From the NCBI RefSeq assembly GCF_904848665.1, contig NZ_CAJHCQ010000015.1, positions 149,508-213,507 of the forward strand: a stretch of DNA of 64,000 nucleotides, given 5' to 3'. The position numbers and the translations under genes are program-made. Of the stretch, positions 17,665 through 27,692 are shown piece by piece; within the stretch, counting starts at the first letter, position 1; every line of letters starts with the position of its first letter. This stretch comes from Paraburkholderia hiiakae (GTDB lineage Bacteria; Pseudomonadota; Gammaproteobacteria; Burkholderiales; Burkholderiaceae). Under the pieces are notes generated by a model. The model searched no databases, was not told where the DNA came from, and saw only the letters and a list, made by a program, of their open reading frames with translations.

Positions 17665-17837
17665 CTCAACTCCTCGGACGTTGTTGTGTAGTCAGGGGTC
17701 GGACCGCAATGATATTAAGGCACATGAGCGGTGTTGGCCCACCCAGAGTGGCAAAAAGGAAAAAATTACGGAGTCCGAGACTTGATTCGACATCGGCCTG
17801 CAATCCCGCGCCGCATCATCTCGCCTTGTCAGCGGCG

Positions 17838-17876
17838 ATTGCCCCAAGGGGCAACGGAATTGCCCTTAATCCCTAT
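17838..17876 (+). promoter_or_regulatory. Shared promoter element, copy A (upstream of the TpsA adhesin)
   Basis: ATTGCCC occurs at 17838 and again at 17859, 21 bp apart. The first copy forms the inverted repeat TTGCCCCAAGGGGCAA (17839-17854). TCCCTAT (17870-17876) puts TAT 15 nt after the start of the second repeat. The start codon of the adhesin is 184 bp further on. The same arrangement recurs at 31557, 36118, 40741 and 46678. No other gene lies in 17665-18060. Confidence 0.75.
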
Positions 17877-18060
17877 GGCAGCGTTGCGTCGAATTACCAA
17901 AACTTACACAACGGGCTACTGGGATCGATGATTCGAACCCCGCAACCGGATCCGGACGAGCGAATCGCGCGGCATGTTGGCGTGCGGGTCGCCAGGTGTC
18001 CAGCCTGCACGCCGCCGCTGCGTTGTCTGGTCTGGTCCCACGCTGAGGATGGGCGATGCC

Positions 18061-21000
18061 ATGAATCACATCTACCAGCTGTGCTGGAATCGGTCTCTCA
18101 GGCAATGGGTCGTCGTTTCGGAACTCGCGAGCCGGCGTGCGGGCAGAGGTCCTTGCCGAAGCGGCAAAGGCGTCAGGCGCCTTGTCGCGATCATTCTCTC
18201 CGGTGCGCCGTTTCTGTGGATGGGCCTGGCGTACGCAGCAGGCGGACCCAGCGGTGGCCAGATCGTTTCGGGCGCCGGCACGATCCAGCAGTCAGGCTCG
18301 ACGACCACGATCCAGCAGAGCAGCCAGACGCTGCAACTGAACTGGCGCAGTTTCAATGTGGGTGCGGGCCAGACCGTCGATTTCGTTCAGCCTGGCAGCA
18401 GTTCGCTCGCGGTCAACCGCATTCTCGGCAGCACGCCGAGTGCCGTCCTTGGCAATCTCAACGCTAATGGACAGGTGTGGCTCATCAATCCCAACGGTGT
18501 GCTGTTCGGGCCGTCTGCGAGAGTGAACGTTGGCGGCATCGTCGCCTCCACGCTCGACGTCGACCCGAGCAGCCTCGGCAGCAATAGCCGCCGGTTCAGT
18601 GGGAGCGGGCAGGGTAGCATCGTCAATCAGGGTACGATTACTGCAGCCGACGGTGGATATGTCGCACTCCTTGGCAATCGCGTATCCAATCAGGGAGTCA
18701 TCAGCGCGAGGCTCGGCACGATCGCGCTGGCGGGAGGAAGCGCGGCGACTCTCACGTTCGACGGCTCCCGGCTCGTCCACATCCAGGTCGATGCGAGCAC
18801 ACTCGACAATCTGGCCGAGAACAGGCAACTGCTGGTCGCCGACGGCGGACAGGTGATCATGACCGCGGGCGCGAAGGACGCGCTCCTCGCCAGCGCTGTG
18901 AACAACTCGGGCAAGGTGCGCGCGCAGACCGTGGAGGACCACGAGGGCAAGATCGTGCTGCTTGGCGGCATGACGGCGGGGCAGGTCAACGTAGGCGGCA
19001 CGCTCGACGCGAGCGCGCCGAACGGCGGCGACGGCGGTTCGATAGAAACGTCGGCGGCGCATTTCAATGTCGCGCCCGACACGCACATCACGGCGGCGGC
19101 GCCGTTCGGGCGCGCCGGCACGTGGCTCGTCGATCCGACCGACCTGACCATCGACGCCAATGCGGCCAGCCAGATTTCGAGCACGCTGAACGGCGGCACG
19201 AACGTCGTCGAGCAGACAACGGCATCGGGCACGTCGGGAGCTGGCGTGCAGTCGCCAGGTGCGGGCGACATCAATGTCAACGCGGCCATCAGCTGGACCA
19301 ACGCCTCCGCGAGCCTCACGCTCGAGGCGTTCAACGCGATCTTCGTGAACGCGCCCGTGACCGGCGCGGGTGCCGTGAACATGCAGGCGGGCACGGGCAA
19401 CCTGACGATCGCCTCGGGCGCATCGGTGACGGGCGGCGCGGGCGTCATACTGTCGACGAAGGCGAATTTCGTGAACAACGCGGGCAGCGCGGCCGTGAGC
19501 ACCGGCACCTCGGCGCCCTGGCTGATCTACTCGACCGACCCGCGGCTCGACACTGCGGGCGGTCTCGCGCCGTCGTACATCCAGTACAACGCGCCCTATG
19601 GCACGACGCCTGCGGCCTCCGGCAACGGCTTTCTCTACAGCCTCGCGCCCACGATTACGCTAACGGGCCTCACGGGCAGCGTGACCAAGGTCTACGACGG
19701 CACGACCACCGCGCACCTGACCAACGCGAATCTGCAGACGACGGGGCTCGTGAACGGCGATGCGGTTGCCAGCGCTACCGGCAGCTATGCCACGTCCAAC
19801 GCGGGCACCAGCATCACCGTGAACTCGCCGACGACGTTTGCAGGCGTCGTCATCAATACGTCGACGGGCATTCCGGCGTACGGCTACCAGGCGAAAGGCA
19901 CGGCGTCGGCCGATATCGGCACGATCACGCCCGCGCCGCTCACGGTCAGCATCGTCAACGACCCGACCAAGGTGTACGACGGCACGACTTCGGCGCCGCT
20001 CACGGCCAGCAACTACAGCTTCACGGGCTTCGTGGCCGGGCAGGGCGCGAGCGTGAACCAGGCCAGCTCCGTTTCGTATGCGGGCGCGGATGCCGGCACG
20101 GGCATTGCCGTGAACGCGAGCTTCACGTCGACCAATTTCGTGGCGAACAGCGGCACGAACCTCGCGAACTACACACTGCCGACTGCAGCGGCCGGAACCG
20201 GCACCATTACGCCCGCGCCGCTGCTGATCAGCGGGCTCATCGCGAGCAACAAGGTCTATGACGGCACGCGGGCCGCGACGCTCAACGTGAGTGGCGCGTC
20301 GCTCTTCGGTGTCATCAGCTCGGACAGCGGGCAGGTCACGCTCGAGACGAGCGGCGCAACGGGCGCGTTTGTCACGCCCAACGTAGGGAACAATATTTCC
20401 GTCGTGCCTTCGGGCTTCACGCTGACGGGCGCGAAGTCGGCCGACTATCAGATTTCGGTGCCGCTCTATCTTGCCGCCAACATCACGCCGAAGATCTTGA
20501 CGATCACCGGCGTGACGGCGAACGACAAAGTGTACGACGCCACCACGACCGCCACGCTCAACCTGGGCGGCGCCACGATCACGGGCCTCGTGCCCTCGGA
20601 CGCCGCCAATGTCTCGCTCTCCACGAGCGGGGCCAAGGGCACGTTCAGCCAGTCCAACGTGGGCACCGACCTGGCGGTCTCGGCGAGCGGCTTCACGCTG
20701 GGCGGATCGGCGGCCGGGAATTACTCGGTGACGGGCATCACGGGTCTGACTGCGAACATCACGCCCGCGCCGCTCACGATCACCTTCCTCGGCTCCCCGA
20801 CCAAGGTCTACGACGGTTCGGCCAATGCCACGCTGACCCAGGCGAACTACACGATCGCCGGCTTCGTGGGCGGCCAGAGCGCGACTATCGGCCAGACTTC
20901 CGCGACCTACGTCACGCCCAACGCGGGCACCAACATCGCCATTAGCGCGGAGCTCAGGCCGTCGGACTTCGTGCCGGCGACCGGCACGTCGATGTCGAAC

Positions 21001-24000
21001 TACACGTTCCCGTCTACGGTGACTTCCGCGACCGGCATCATCACGCCCGCGCCGGTCGTAGTCGACATCATCAACAATCCGACCAAGGTCTACGACGGCA
21101 CCGCCACTGCCACGCTCGGCGCCGGCAACTACCAGGTGCTCGGCGCGATTCCCGGCGAGTCCATCGCCCTGAGTCCGTTTCCGACGACGGGCGCCTATGC
21201 AACGCCCAACGTCGGCTACCAGGGCGTGAGCACGACGCTCACGACGGGCAATTTCCAGGCCGGCCCGAACACGCTGCTGTCCAACTACGCATTGCCGGCC
21301 ACGGCAACGGGCATGGGTACGATCGTGCAGCGGCCGATCAGCGGAGAGGTGACGGCGTCGATCACCAACAACCCGTCTAAAACCTACGATGGCAACACGG
21401 TCGCTACGATCCCCGCCAGCGATTTCACGTTCAGCGGGTTCGTGGGCACCGACAGCGCGACGGTGTCGCATACCATCACCGGGCAGTACGCGTCGAAGAA
21501 CGCCGGACCGCAGGGGGTGACGGCGAACCTGGCCGAGTCCGACCTCGCGGCCGGACCGGGCACGAATCTGAATAACTACTCGTTCCCGATTACGGCGTAT
21601 GGGGCGGGCACGATTCTTCCGGCCCAGCTAACCGTCACGATCATCGGCAACCCGACCAAGGTCTACAACGGCGACACGATCGCGCGCGTGAGCGGCAGCA
21701 ACTTCCTGATCGGCGGCTTCGTGAGCGGCGAGGGCGCAAGCATCACACCCACCACGCAGTTCAATTACGCGCAGGCCAACGCGGGAACACGGACCGTGAG
21801 CGGGGCGCTCGTGCCGAGCAACTACACGGCCAACAGCGGCACGCTGCTCAGCAATTACCTGCTGCCCACCTCGGCGTCGGGCCTGGGAACCATCACTCCG
21901 GCACCGCTTTTCATCATCAATACTTTCGCGACCAGCAAGGTCTACGACACGACGACCGCTGATACGCTCGACGTGAGCAGCGCCGCGCTCTCGGGCGTGG
22001 TTCCATCCGACGCCGGCAATGTCACGCTCAACACCTCTACCGCCGGCACGTTCGCCCAGTCCAACGTGGGCAACAACATCGCGGTGACGGCCAGTGGCTT
22101 CAGCATTTCGGGCAGCGCGGCCGGCAACTACACGCTTCAACCTCTTGCCGGGCTTGCCGCGAACATCACGCCCGCGCCACTGATCGTGAACGGCGCCGTG
22201 GCGAACAACAAGGTGTACGACAGCACGACCGCCGCCACGATCAACAGCAGAAGCGCGACGCTCTCCGGCGTGCTCGGCAGCGATAACGTGACGCTCTCGT
22301 CGGGCAGCGCGGGCGGCCAGTTCGTCACGGCGAACGCGGGCACGAACCTGCAGGTCACCGCGAGCGGCTTCACCCTGAGCGGCGCGCAGGCGGGCAACTA
22401 CACCGTCCAGCAACCGCAGAACCTGTTCGCCAACATCACACCGGCACCGATCGCGGTCACCATCACGGGCAACCCCATCAAGCAGTACGACGGCACGACC
22501 TCGGTGACGCTCGGCGCATCGGACTTCACCATTACGGGCTTTGTGGGGAGCCAGAGCGCCACGGTCACGCAGACCGCGGCCAGCGGCTATTTCTCGCCGA
22601 ACGTGGGTACGCATGTCGGTATCAGCGCGACGCTCGAGCCGTCGGACTATACGGCGGCGCTGGGCACGAATCTGTCGAACTACAGCCTGCCGACCCAGGC
22701 CACGGGCACGCTCGGCGAGATTACGGCGAAGATCATCAATCTCACCGGCACGCGCGTGTACGACGCCACGACCAACGCCAACGCGAATCTGTTCTCGAGC
22801 GCGGGCGTGGTCGCTGGCGTCAACGGCGAGACGCTGACGCTCACCGGCAACGGCACGCTGACCAGCAAGAACGTGGGCAACCAGCTGCCGTTTTCGAACC
22901 TCGGCACGCTGACGCTGGGCAACGGCAGCGGCCTGGCGAGCAACTACTCGCTCGCGGGCGGCACCGACTGGGTAACGATCACGCCCGCCATGCTCACTGT
23001 GCTCAATACGACCGCGCTCGACAAGGTCTACGACGGCACGAGAACAGCGACCTTGCAAAATGCCCTGCTGAGCGGCGTGATCGGCAGCGACAACGTCGCG
23101 CTCGGCAACGACGCGACGGGCCAGTTCGACACCAAAAACGTGGGCACGAACAAGCCCGTTTCCACCCAGATGACGATTTCGGGCACGGACGCGAGCAACT
23201 ACACGCTGATCCAGCCGACCGGCATTTTCGCCAGCATCACGCCGTTGGGCGTAACGATTGCGGCCACCGGCATCAACAAGCAGTACGACGGCACGACGAC
23301 GGCGCAGGTCAATCTGGGCAGCGCCGCCGTGGTGGCGGGCGACCAGGTGACGTTTACCGATCAGGCGGCCAACTTTTCCCAGTCGGACGTGGGCAACAAC
23401 CTCGCGGTGCACGTGACCGGCATTTCGGCGAGCGGCGCCGACGCGGCCAACTACACGTTCGCCAACACCACGGCGGACACCACGGCCAACATCACGCCGC
23501 GCGTGTTGAGTCTGCAGGGCACACGCATCTACGACACCACGGCCAACGCCGCCGCGACTCTGTTCGGCACGAACGGCGTGCTGCAAGGGCAGAACGGCGA
23601 GACGCTGACACTCAGCGGAACCGGGCAGCTGGTCGACAAGAACGTGGGCAACCAGAAGCCATTCGCGACGAACGGCCTGAGCGGCTATACGCTGACCGCC
23701 GATGGCACGGCGAAGGCGAGCAACTATACGCTCGTGGGCGGCAACGACTGGGTCACGGTAACGCCCGCTACGCTGAACGTCCTCAACACGGTCGCCCAGA
23801 ACAAGGTGTACGACGGCAATGCGATTGCGCAGTTGTTGGGCGCCACGCTCAGCGGCGTGCTGGGTTCGGATACCGTCGCGCTTGGCAACGATACGCAGGG
23901 CCAGTTCAACGACAAGAACGTCGGCACAGGCAAGCCCGTGACCACGAGCATGACGATCTCGGGCACCGATGCGGGCAACTACGTGCTGGTGCAGCCCAGT

Positions 24001-27000
24001 GGCCTCACGGCCAACATCACGCCGCTTGGCGTGACGGTGCAAGCCACTGCCAGCAACAAGGTCTACGACGGTACGACCACGGCCACCGTGCAGCTCAGCA
24101 GCCCTGGCGTCGTGTCGGGCGACCAGGTGGTGTTCAGTGATCAATCCGCCGATTTCGACACGAAGAACGTTGGCACGGGCAAGCTGGTGACGGTTCTGGG
24201 CATCAACGAATCCGGCGCCGACATAGGCAATTACACGTTCACGAATACGACCGCGACGACCACGGCCAATATCACGCCGTATGTCCTGAGCCTCACCGGC
24301 ACGCGCGTGTATGACTCCACGACCAACGCCGCCGCGAGCCTGTTCGGCAGCAATGGAACGCTGACGGGAGTGGCCGGCGAAACGCTCACGCTCACTGGCA
24401 CCGGTACGCTCGCGAGCAAGAACGTGAACGCGCAGCAGGCGTTCGCCGCGAACGGCCTTGCGGGCTTCACGCTCACCGGCAACGGCGCCGCGCTGGCCAG
24501 CAACTACACGTTCGCTGGCGGCACGGACTGGGTCAACATCACGCCGGCGACGCTCGCCGTCAACGGCACCTCGGTGAACACAAAGGTCTACGACGCCACC
24601 ACGAACGCCACGCTGAGCGGCGCGACGCTCGCCGGCGTGTTCGCGGGAGACAACGTGGCGCTCGGCAACGACACCACGGGCACGTTCGCGGACAAGAACG
24701 TGGGCACCAGCAAGCCCGTAACGGCCGCGACGATGACCATCAGCGGCACCGACGCCGGCAATTATGTGCTGACGCAGCCCACTGGCTTGACGGGCGATAT
24801 CACGGCGCGCCCCATCGTCGTGAGCGCAACCGCGCAAAACAAGACCTACGACGGCACGACCGCCGCCACGGCGGCGATCGGCAGCAACGGCGTGCTGTCG
24901 GGCGACACCGTGAATTTTGGCTTCGGCGGTGCGAACTTCGCCACGCCGAACGCGGGCAACGGCATTGTCGTCACGGTGAACGGCATCACCGCGAGCGGCG
25001 CGGACGCGACCAACTACTCGTACAACGCCGTCGCGTTGACGGCGGCGAACATCCTGCCCGTCGTGCTGAACCTCACGGGCTCGCGCACATACGACGGCAC
25101 CACGGGTGCCGCTGCCAGCCTGTTCGGCAGCAACGGCACGCTGACGGGCGTGAACGGCGAGACGCTCACGCTCTCCGGCACAGGCACGCTCTCCACGAAG
25201 AACGCGGGCTCGCAGGTGCCGTTCGCGGCCAACGGCCTCGCGGGCTTCACGCTTACGGGCAACGGCGCTGCGCTGGCCGGCAACTACACGTTCACGGGCG
25301 GCACCGACTGGGTGACCATCAATCCGCTTGCCGTCACGGTCGGCGCGACGGCGCAAAGCCGGTACTACAACGGCACGACCGCTGCCACGGCGACGATCAC
25401 GCCCACGGGCGTGCTGGCGGGCGATACCGTGAATTTTGGCTTCAGTACTGCGAACTTCTCCACGCCGAATGCGGGCAACGGCATTCCGGTCACGATAAGC
25501 GGCATCACGGCGAGCGGCGCGGACGCGGGCAACTACACGTACAACGCCACCGCGACGGCCGCCGCCGACATCTTCCCGTATATCCTGACCCTGCAGAGCA
25601 CGCGCGTGTATGACGGCACCACCGGCGCTGCCGCCAGCCTGTTCGGCAATAACGGTGTGCTAACGGGCGTGAACGGCGAAACGCTCACGCTCTCCGGCAC
25701 CGGTACGCTCGCGAGCAAGAACGTGAATGTGCAGCAGCCGTTCGCGGCTAACGGCGTCACGAGCTTCACGCTCACCGGCAACAACGGCGCGCTGGGGAGC
25801 AACTACACGCTCGGTAGCGGCGTTGGCGACTGGGTCAACATCACGCCGAAACCGGTGACGATCGCGGCCGTGGGCGAAAACAAGGTCTACGACGGCACCA
25901 CGACCGCACAGCTCAGCAGCTTCACCGTGAATGGCCTCGTGGCGGGCGACAACGCTTCGGTGGGCTACAACTCGGCGGATTTCGCCACGGCTAACGTGGG
26001 CACAGCGATTCCCATCACGGTGGGTCTCTACGGCAACGGCACGGACATCAGCAACTATACGTTCGGCAGCAAGGTCGTCACGACGAGCGCGGACATCACC
26101 CCGCGCGCGCTCACGATCACGGCCAGCGCGCAGAACAAGACGTACGACGCCACCACCACGGCGGTGCTCAACGGGTTGGCCGTGAGCGGCCTCGTGGCCG
26201 GCGACACGGCCACCTTCGCGGCTGGCAGTGCGAACTTCGCCACGCCGAACGCGGGCAACGGCATCGCGGTCAACGTGGCGGGCATCACGGGAACGGGCAG
26301 CGATCTCAGCAATTACACCTACAACACTTCGGCTTTGACGACGGCGGACATTCTTCCGTTTGTGCTGAACCTCACCGGCAGCCGCGTCTACGACGGCACG
26401 AACCAGGCCAGCGCCAGCCTCTTCGGCAATGGTGGGCAACTCACGGGTGTGGCCGGCCAGACGCTCTCGCTATCAGGCACGGGCACGCTTTCGAGCCGCA
26501 ACGCCGGACAGCAGCAGCCGTTTGCAGCGGGCGGCCTTTCCGGCTACACGCTCAGCGCCAACGGCTCAGCGCTTGCGGGCAATTACACGCTGGCTGGCGG
26601 TGTGGACTGGGTCACCATCACGCCGCTCGCCGTCACCGTGACCGCGACGGGTACGAGCAAGAGCTACGACGGCACGCGCACCGCCTCGGTTGGCCTCGCG
26701 AGTAACGGGATTCTTGGCGGCGACAATGTGAGCTTCAGCGCGCAGTCGTCGAACTTCGTCACGCCGAATGCCGGCAGCGGCATTCCCATTCTCGTGACGG
26801 GCATTGCGGGCGGCGGCGCGGACGCCGGCAACTACACGTTCAATACGGTGGCAACCACGTCGGCCAACATCACGCCTGTCGTGCTCGATCTCACGGGCAG
26901 CCGCGTGTACGACGCGAGCACCGGCGCGTCGGCGAGCCTGTTCGGCGCGAATGGTGTCGTTCAGGGCGTGAATGGCGAGACGCTCACGCTTGCCGGTAGC

Positions 27001-27630
27001 GGAACGCTCTCCACGAAGAGCGTCGGCAACCAGATCGCCTTCGCGCCTGGCGGACTCGGCGGCTACACGCTGACCGGCAACGGCGCGGCGCTCGCCGGCA
27101 ACTACACACTGGCGGGCGGCGTGGACTGGGTGACGGTCACGCCCGCGCCCCTCATCGTGGTGGGCACGCACACGAGCAACCGGACCTATGACGGCACGGC
27201 GTTCGACGCGCTCTCGGGCGCGACGCTTTCCGGCGTGCTCGGACACGACAACGTGACGCTCGGTAACGACGCCGTGGGCTATTTCAACAATCCGGCCGTG
27301 GGCTTCAACAAGCCGGTCGGCACGACGATGACCGCCAGCGGCGCCGACTCGGGCAATTACGTGCTAGTGCAGCCAACCGGCCTCACCGCCGACATCATTG
27401 CGCCGCTTGCCCCGGTGCCTACGGGCACGCTCACGAGCGTCCAGGCGCCGCTCGCAGCGGACGATGTGACGACGCCATACGGCACCGCTTCCGACAGCGC
27501 GCAGGGTAGCTACGCGGGCAATCAGAAGCAGGAAGACCATCCCAATGAGCGCAATCTGGCGCGCGCGGACTTCCATCCGGGAATCGCGCTCACCGTGCTC
27601 AACGGCGGGGTCCGGCTGCCATCGAATTGA
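18061..27630 (+). CDS. TpsA-type filamentous haemagglutinin/adhesin with 29 YDG-type repeats
   Basis: A protein of about 3189 residues, exported by two-partner secretion. I start it at 18061: MNHIYQLCWNRSLRQWVVVSE is a classic extended signal-peptide region (ESPR), followed by a second hydrophobic stretch ending GLAYA before AGGPSGG; GAGGATGGGCG precedes. Residues about 65-320 are the haemagglutination-activity (TPS) domain with the NPNGVLFGP motif (Asn-Pro-Asn-Gly) and beta-helix repeats. From about residue 540 to 3100 come 29 tandem repeats of about 80-90 residues, each with a [KR]xYDGTT-like motif and an NITPAP-like end, resembling bacterial YDG/MBG domains. There is no toxin domain, so this is a structural adhesin rather than CdiA. 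The cognate transporter follows 62 bp downstream. Confidence 0.93.
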   Translation: MNHIYQLCWNRSLRQWVVVSELASRRAGRGPCRSGKGVRRLVAIILSGAPFLWMGLAYAAGGPSGGQIVSGAGTIQQSGSTTTIQQSSQTLQLNWRSFNVGAGQTVDFVQPGSSSLAVNRILGSTPSAVLGNLNANGQVWLINPNGVLFGPSARVNVGGIVASTLDVDPSSLGSNSRRFSGSGQGSIVNQGTITAADGGYVALLGNRVSNQGVISARLGTIALAGGSAATLTFDGSRLVHIQVDASTLDNLAENRQLLVADGGQVIMTAGAKDALLASAVNNSGKVRAQTVEDHEGKIVLLGGMTAGQVNVGGTLDASAPNGGDGGSIETSAAHFNVAPDTHITAAAPFGRAGTWLVDPTDLTIDANAASQISSTLNGGTNVVEQTTASGTSGAGVQSPGAGDINVNAAISWTNASASLTLEAFNAIFVNAPVTGAGAVNMQAGTGNLTIASGASVTGGAGVILSTKANFVNNAGSAAVSTGTSAPWLIYSTDPRLDTAGGLAPSYIQYNAPYGTTPAASGNGFLYSLAPTITLTGLTGSVTKVYDGTTTAHLTNANLQTTGLVNGDAVASATGSYATSNAGTSITVNSPTTFAGVVINTSTGIPAYGYQAKGTASADIGTITPAPLTVSIVNDPTKVYDGTTSAPLTASNYSFTGFVAGQGASVNQASSVSYAGADAGTGIAVNASFTSTNFVANSGTNLANYTLPTAAAGTGTITPAPLLISGLIASNKVYDGTRAATLNVSGASLFGVISSDSGQVTLETSGATGAFVTPNVGNNISVVPSGFTLTGAKSADYQISVPLYLAANITPKILTITGVTANDKVYDATTTATLNLGGATITGLVPSDAANVSLSTSGAKGTFSQSNVGTDLAVSASGFTLGGSAAGNYSVTGITGLTANITPAPLTITFLGSPTKVYDGSANATLTQANYTIAGFVGGQSATIGQTSATYVTPNAGTNIAISAELRPSDFVPATGTSMSNYTFPSTVTSATGIITPAPVVVDIINNPTKVYDGTATATLGAGNYQVLGAIPGESIALSPFPTTGAYATPNVGYQGVSTTLTTGNFQAGPNTLLSNYALPATATGMGTIVQRPISGEVTASITNNPSKTYDGNTVATIPASDFTFSGFVGTDSATVSHTITGQYASKNAGPQGVTANLAESDLAAGPGTNLNNYSFPITAYGAGTILPAQLTVTIIGNPTKVYNGDTIARVSGSNFLIGGFVSGEGASITPTTQFNYAQANAGTRTVSGALVPSNYTANSGTLLSNYLLPTSASGLGTITPAPLFIINTFATSKVYDTTTADTLDVSSAALSGVVPSDAGNVTLNTSTAGTFAQSNVGNNIAVTASGFSISGSAAGNYTLQPLAGLAANITPAPLIVNGAVANNKVYDSTTAATINSRSATLSGVLGSDNVTLSSGSAGGQFVTANAGTNLQVTASGFTLSGAQAGNYTVQQPQNLFANITPAPIAVTITGNPIKQYDGTTSVTLGASDFTITGFVGSQSATVTQTAASGYFSPNVGTHVGISATLEPSDYTAALGTNLSNYSLPTQATGTLGEITAKIINLTGTRVYDATTNANANLFSSAGVVAGVNGETLTLTGNGTLTSKNVGNQLPFSNLGTLTLGNGSGLASNYSLAGGTDWVTITPAMLTVLNTTALDKVYDGTRTATLQNALLSGVIGSDNVALGNDATGQFDTKNVGTNKPVSTQMTISGTDASNYTLIQPTGIFASITPLGVTIAATGINKQYDGTTTAQVNLGSAAVVAGDQVTFTDQAANFSQSDVGNNLAVHVTGISASGADAANYTFANTTADTTANITPRVLSLQGTRIYDTTANAAATLFGTNGVLQGQNGETLTLSGTGQLVDKNVGNQKPFATNGLSGYTLTADGTAKASNYTLVGGNDWVTVTPATLNVLNTVAQNKVYDGNAIAQLLGATLSGVLGSDTVALGNDTQGQFNDKNVGTGKPVTTSMTISGTDAGNYVLVQPSGLTANITPLGVTVQATASNKVYDGTTTATVQLSSPGVVSGDQVVFSDQSADFDTKNVGTGKLVTVLGINESGADIGNYTFTNTTATTTANITPYVLSLTGTRVYDSTTNAAASLFGSNGTLTGVAGETLTLTGTGTLASKNVNAQQAFAANGLAGFTLTGNGAALASNYTFAGGTDWVNITPATLAVNGTSVNTKVYDATTNATLSGATLAGVFAGDNVALGNDTTGTFADKNVGTSKPVTAATMTISGTDAGNYVLTQPTGLTGDITARPIVVSATAQNKTYDGTTAATAAIGSNGVLSGDTVNFGFGGANFATPNAGNGIVVTVNGITASGADATNYSYNAVALTAANILPVVLNLTGSRTYDGTTGAAASLFGSNGTLTGVNGETLTLSGTGTLSTKNAGSQVPFAANGLAGFTLTGNGAALAGNYTFTGGTDWVTINPLAVTVGATAQSRYYNGTTAATATITPTGVLAGDTVNFGFSTANFSTPNAGNGIPVTISGITASGADAGNYTYNATATAAADIFPYILTLQSTRVYDGTTGAAASLFGNNGVLTGVNGETLTLSGTGTLASKNVNVQQPFAANGVTSFTLTGNNGALGSNYTLGSGVGDWVNITPKPVTIAAVGENKVYDGTTTAQLSSFTVNGLVAGDNASVGYNSADFATANVGTAIPITVGLYGNGTDISNYTFGSKVVTTSADITPRALTITASAQNKTYDATTTAVLNGLAVSGLVAGDTATFAAGSANFATPNAGNGIAVNVAGITGTGSDLSNYTYNTSALTTADILPFVLNLTGSRVYDGTNQASASLFGNGGQLTGVAGQTLSLSGTGTLSSRNAGQQQPFAAGGLSGYTLSANGSALAGNYTLAGGVDWVTITPLAVTVTATGTSKSYDGTRTASVGLASNGILGGDNVSFSAQSSNFVTPNAGSGIPILVTGIAGGGADAGNYTFNTVATTSANITPVVLDLTGSRVYDASTGASASLFGANGVVQGVNGETLTLAGSGTLSTKSVGNQIAFAPGGLGGYTLTGNGAALAGNYTLAGGVDWVTVTPAPLIVVGTHTSNRTYDGTAFDALSGATLSGVLGHDNVTLGNDAVGYFNNPAVGFNKPVGTTMTASGADSGNYVLVQPTGLTADIIAPLAPVPTGTLTSVQAPLAADDVTTPYGTASDSAQGSYAGNQKQEDHPNERNLARADFHPGIALTVLNGGVRLPSN
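19670..27410 (+). repeat. Tandem YDG-domain repeat array inside the adhesin gene
   Basis: Twenty-nine coding repeats of about 240-270 bp, each marked by a KVYDGTT-like motif, run from 19688 to about 27190. The first eleven are one type. From 22741 onward a higher-order pattern of three types appears: type C (LTGTRVYD...SLFG...GETLTLSGTG...SNYTLAGGTDWVTITPA), type A (NKVYDG...GSDNVALGND...TMTISGTDAGNYVL) and type B (YDGTTTA...SGDxVxFxxxxANF...ISASGADAxNYTF). They are arranged C-A-B three times (repeats 12-20, unit about 780 bp) and then as irregular C-B, C-B'-B, C-B and C-A groups. This indicates expansion by unequal recombination. Confidence 0.9.
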
Positions 27631-27692
27631 GGCCTCCGGGTGGAGGATAAGAACAACGCGCGCGCGCAAGCGCCCCACGGCATCTTCATACC

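Noticed and set aside
17871..17890. Sigma-54-type promoter (GGCA...TTGC) after element A
   Set aside because: The GG and GC pairs are separated by 7 instead of 10 bases.
21628..25356. Minus-strand open frame of 1242 codons inside the adhesin gene
   Set aside because: Mirrors the repeat array on the other strand; composition (Arg/Val/Ala runs) and periodicity follow the sense repeats.
19670..27410. Regularly spaced repeats as a CRISPR array
   Set aside because: Units are about 250 bp, coding, and continuous in one reading frame; no short repeats with unique spacers.
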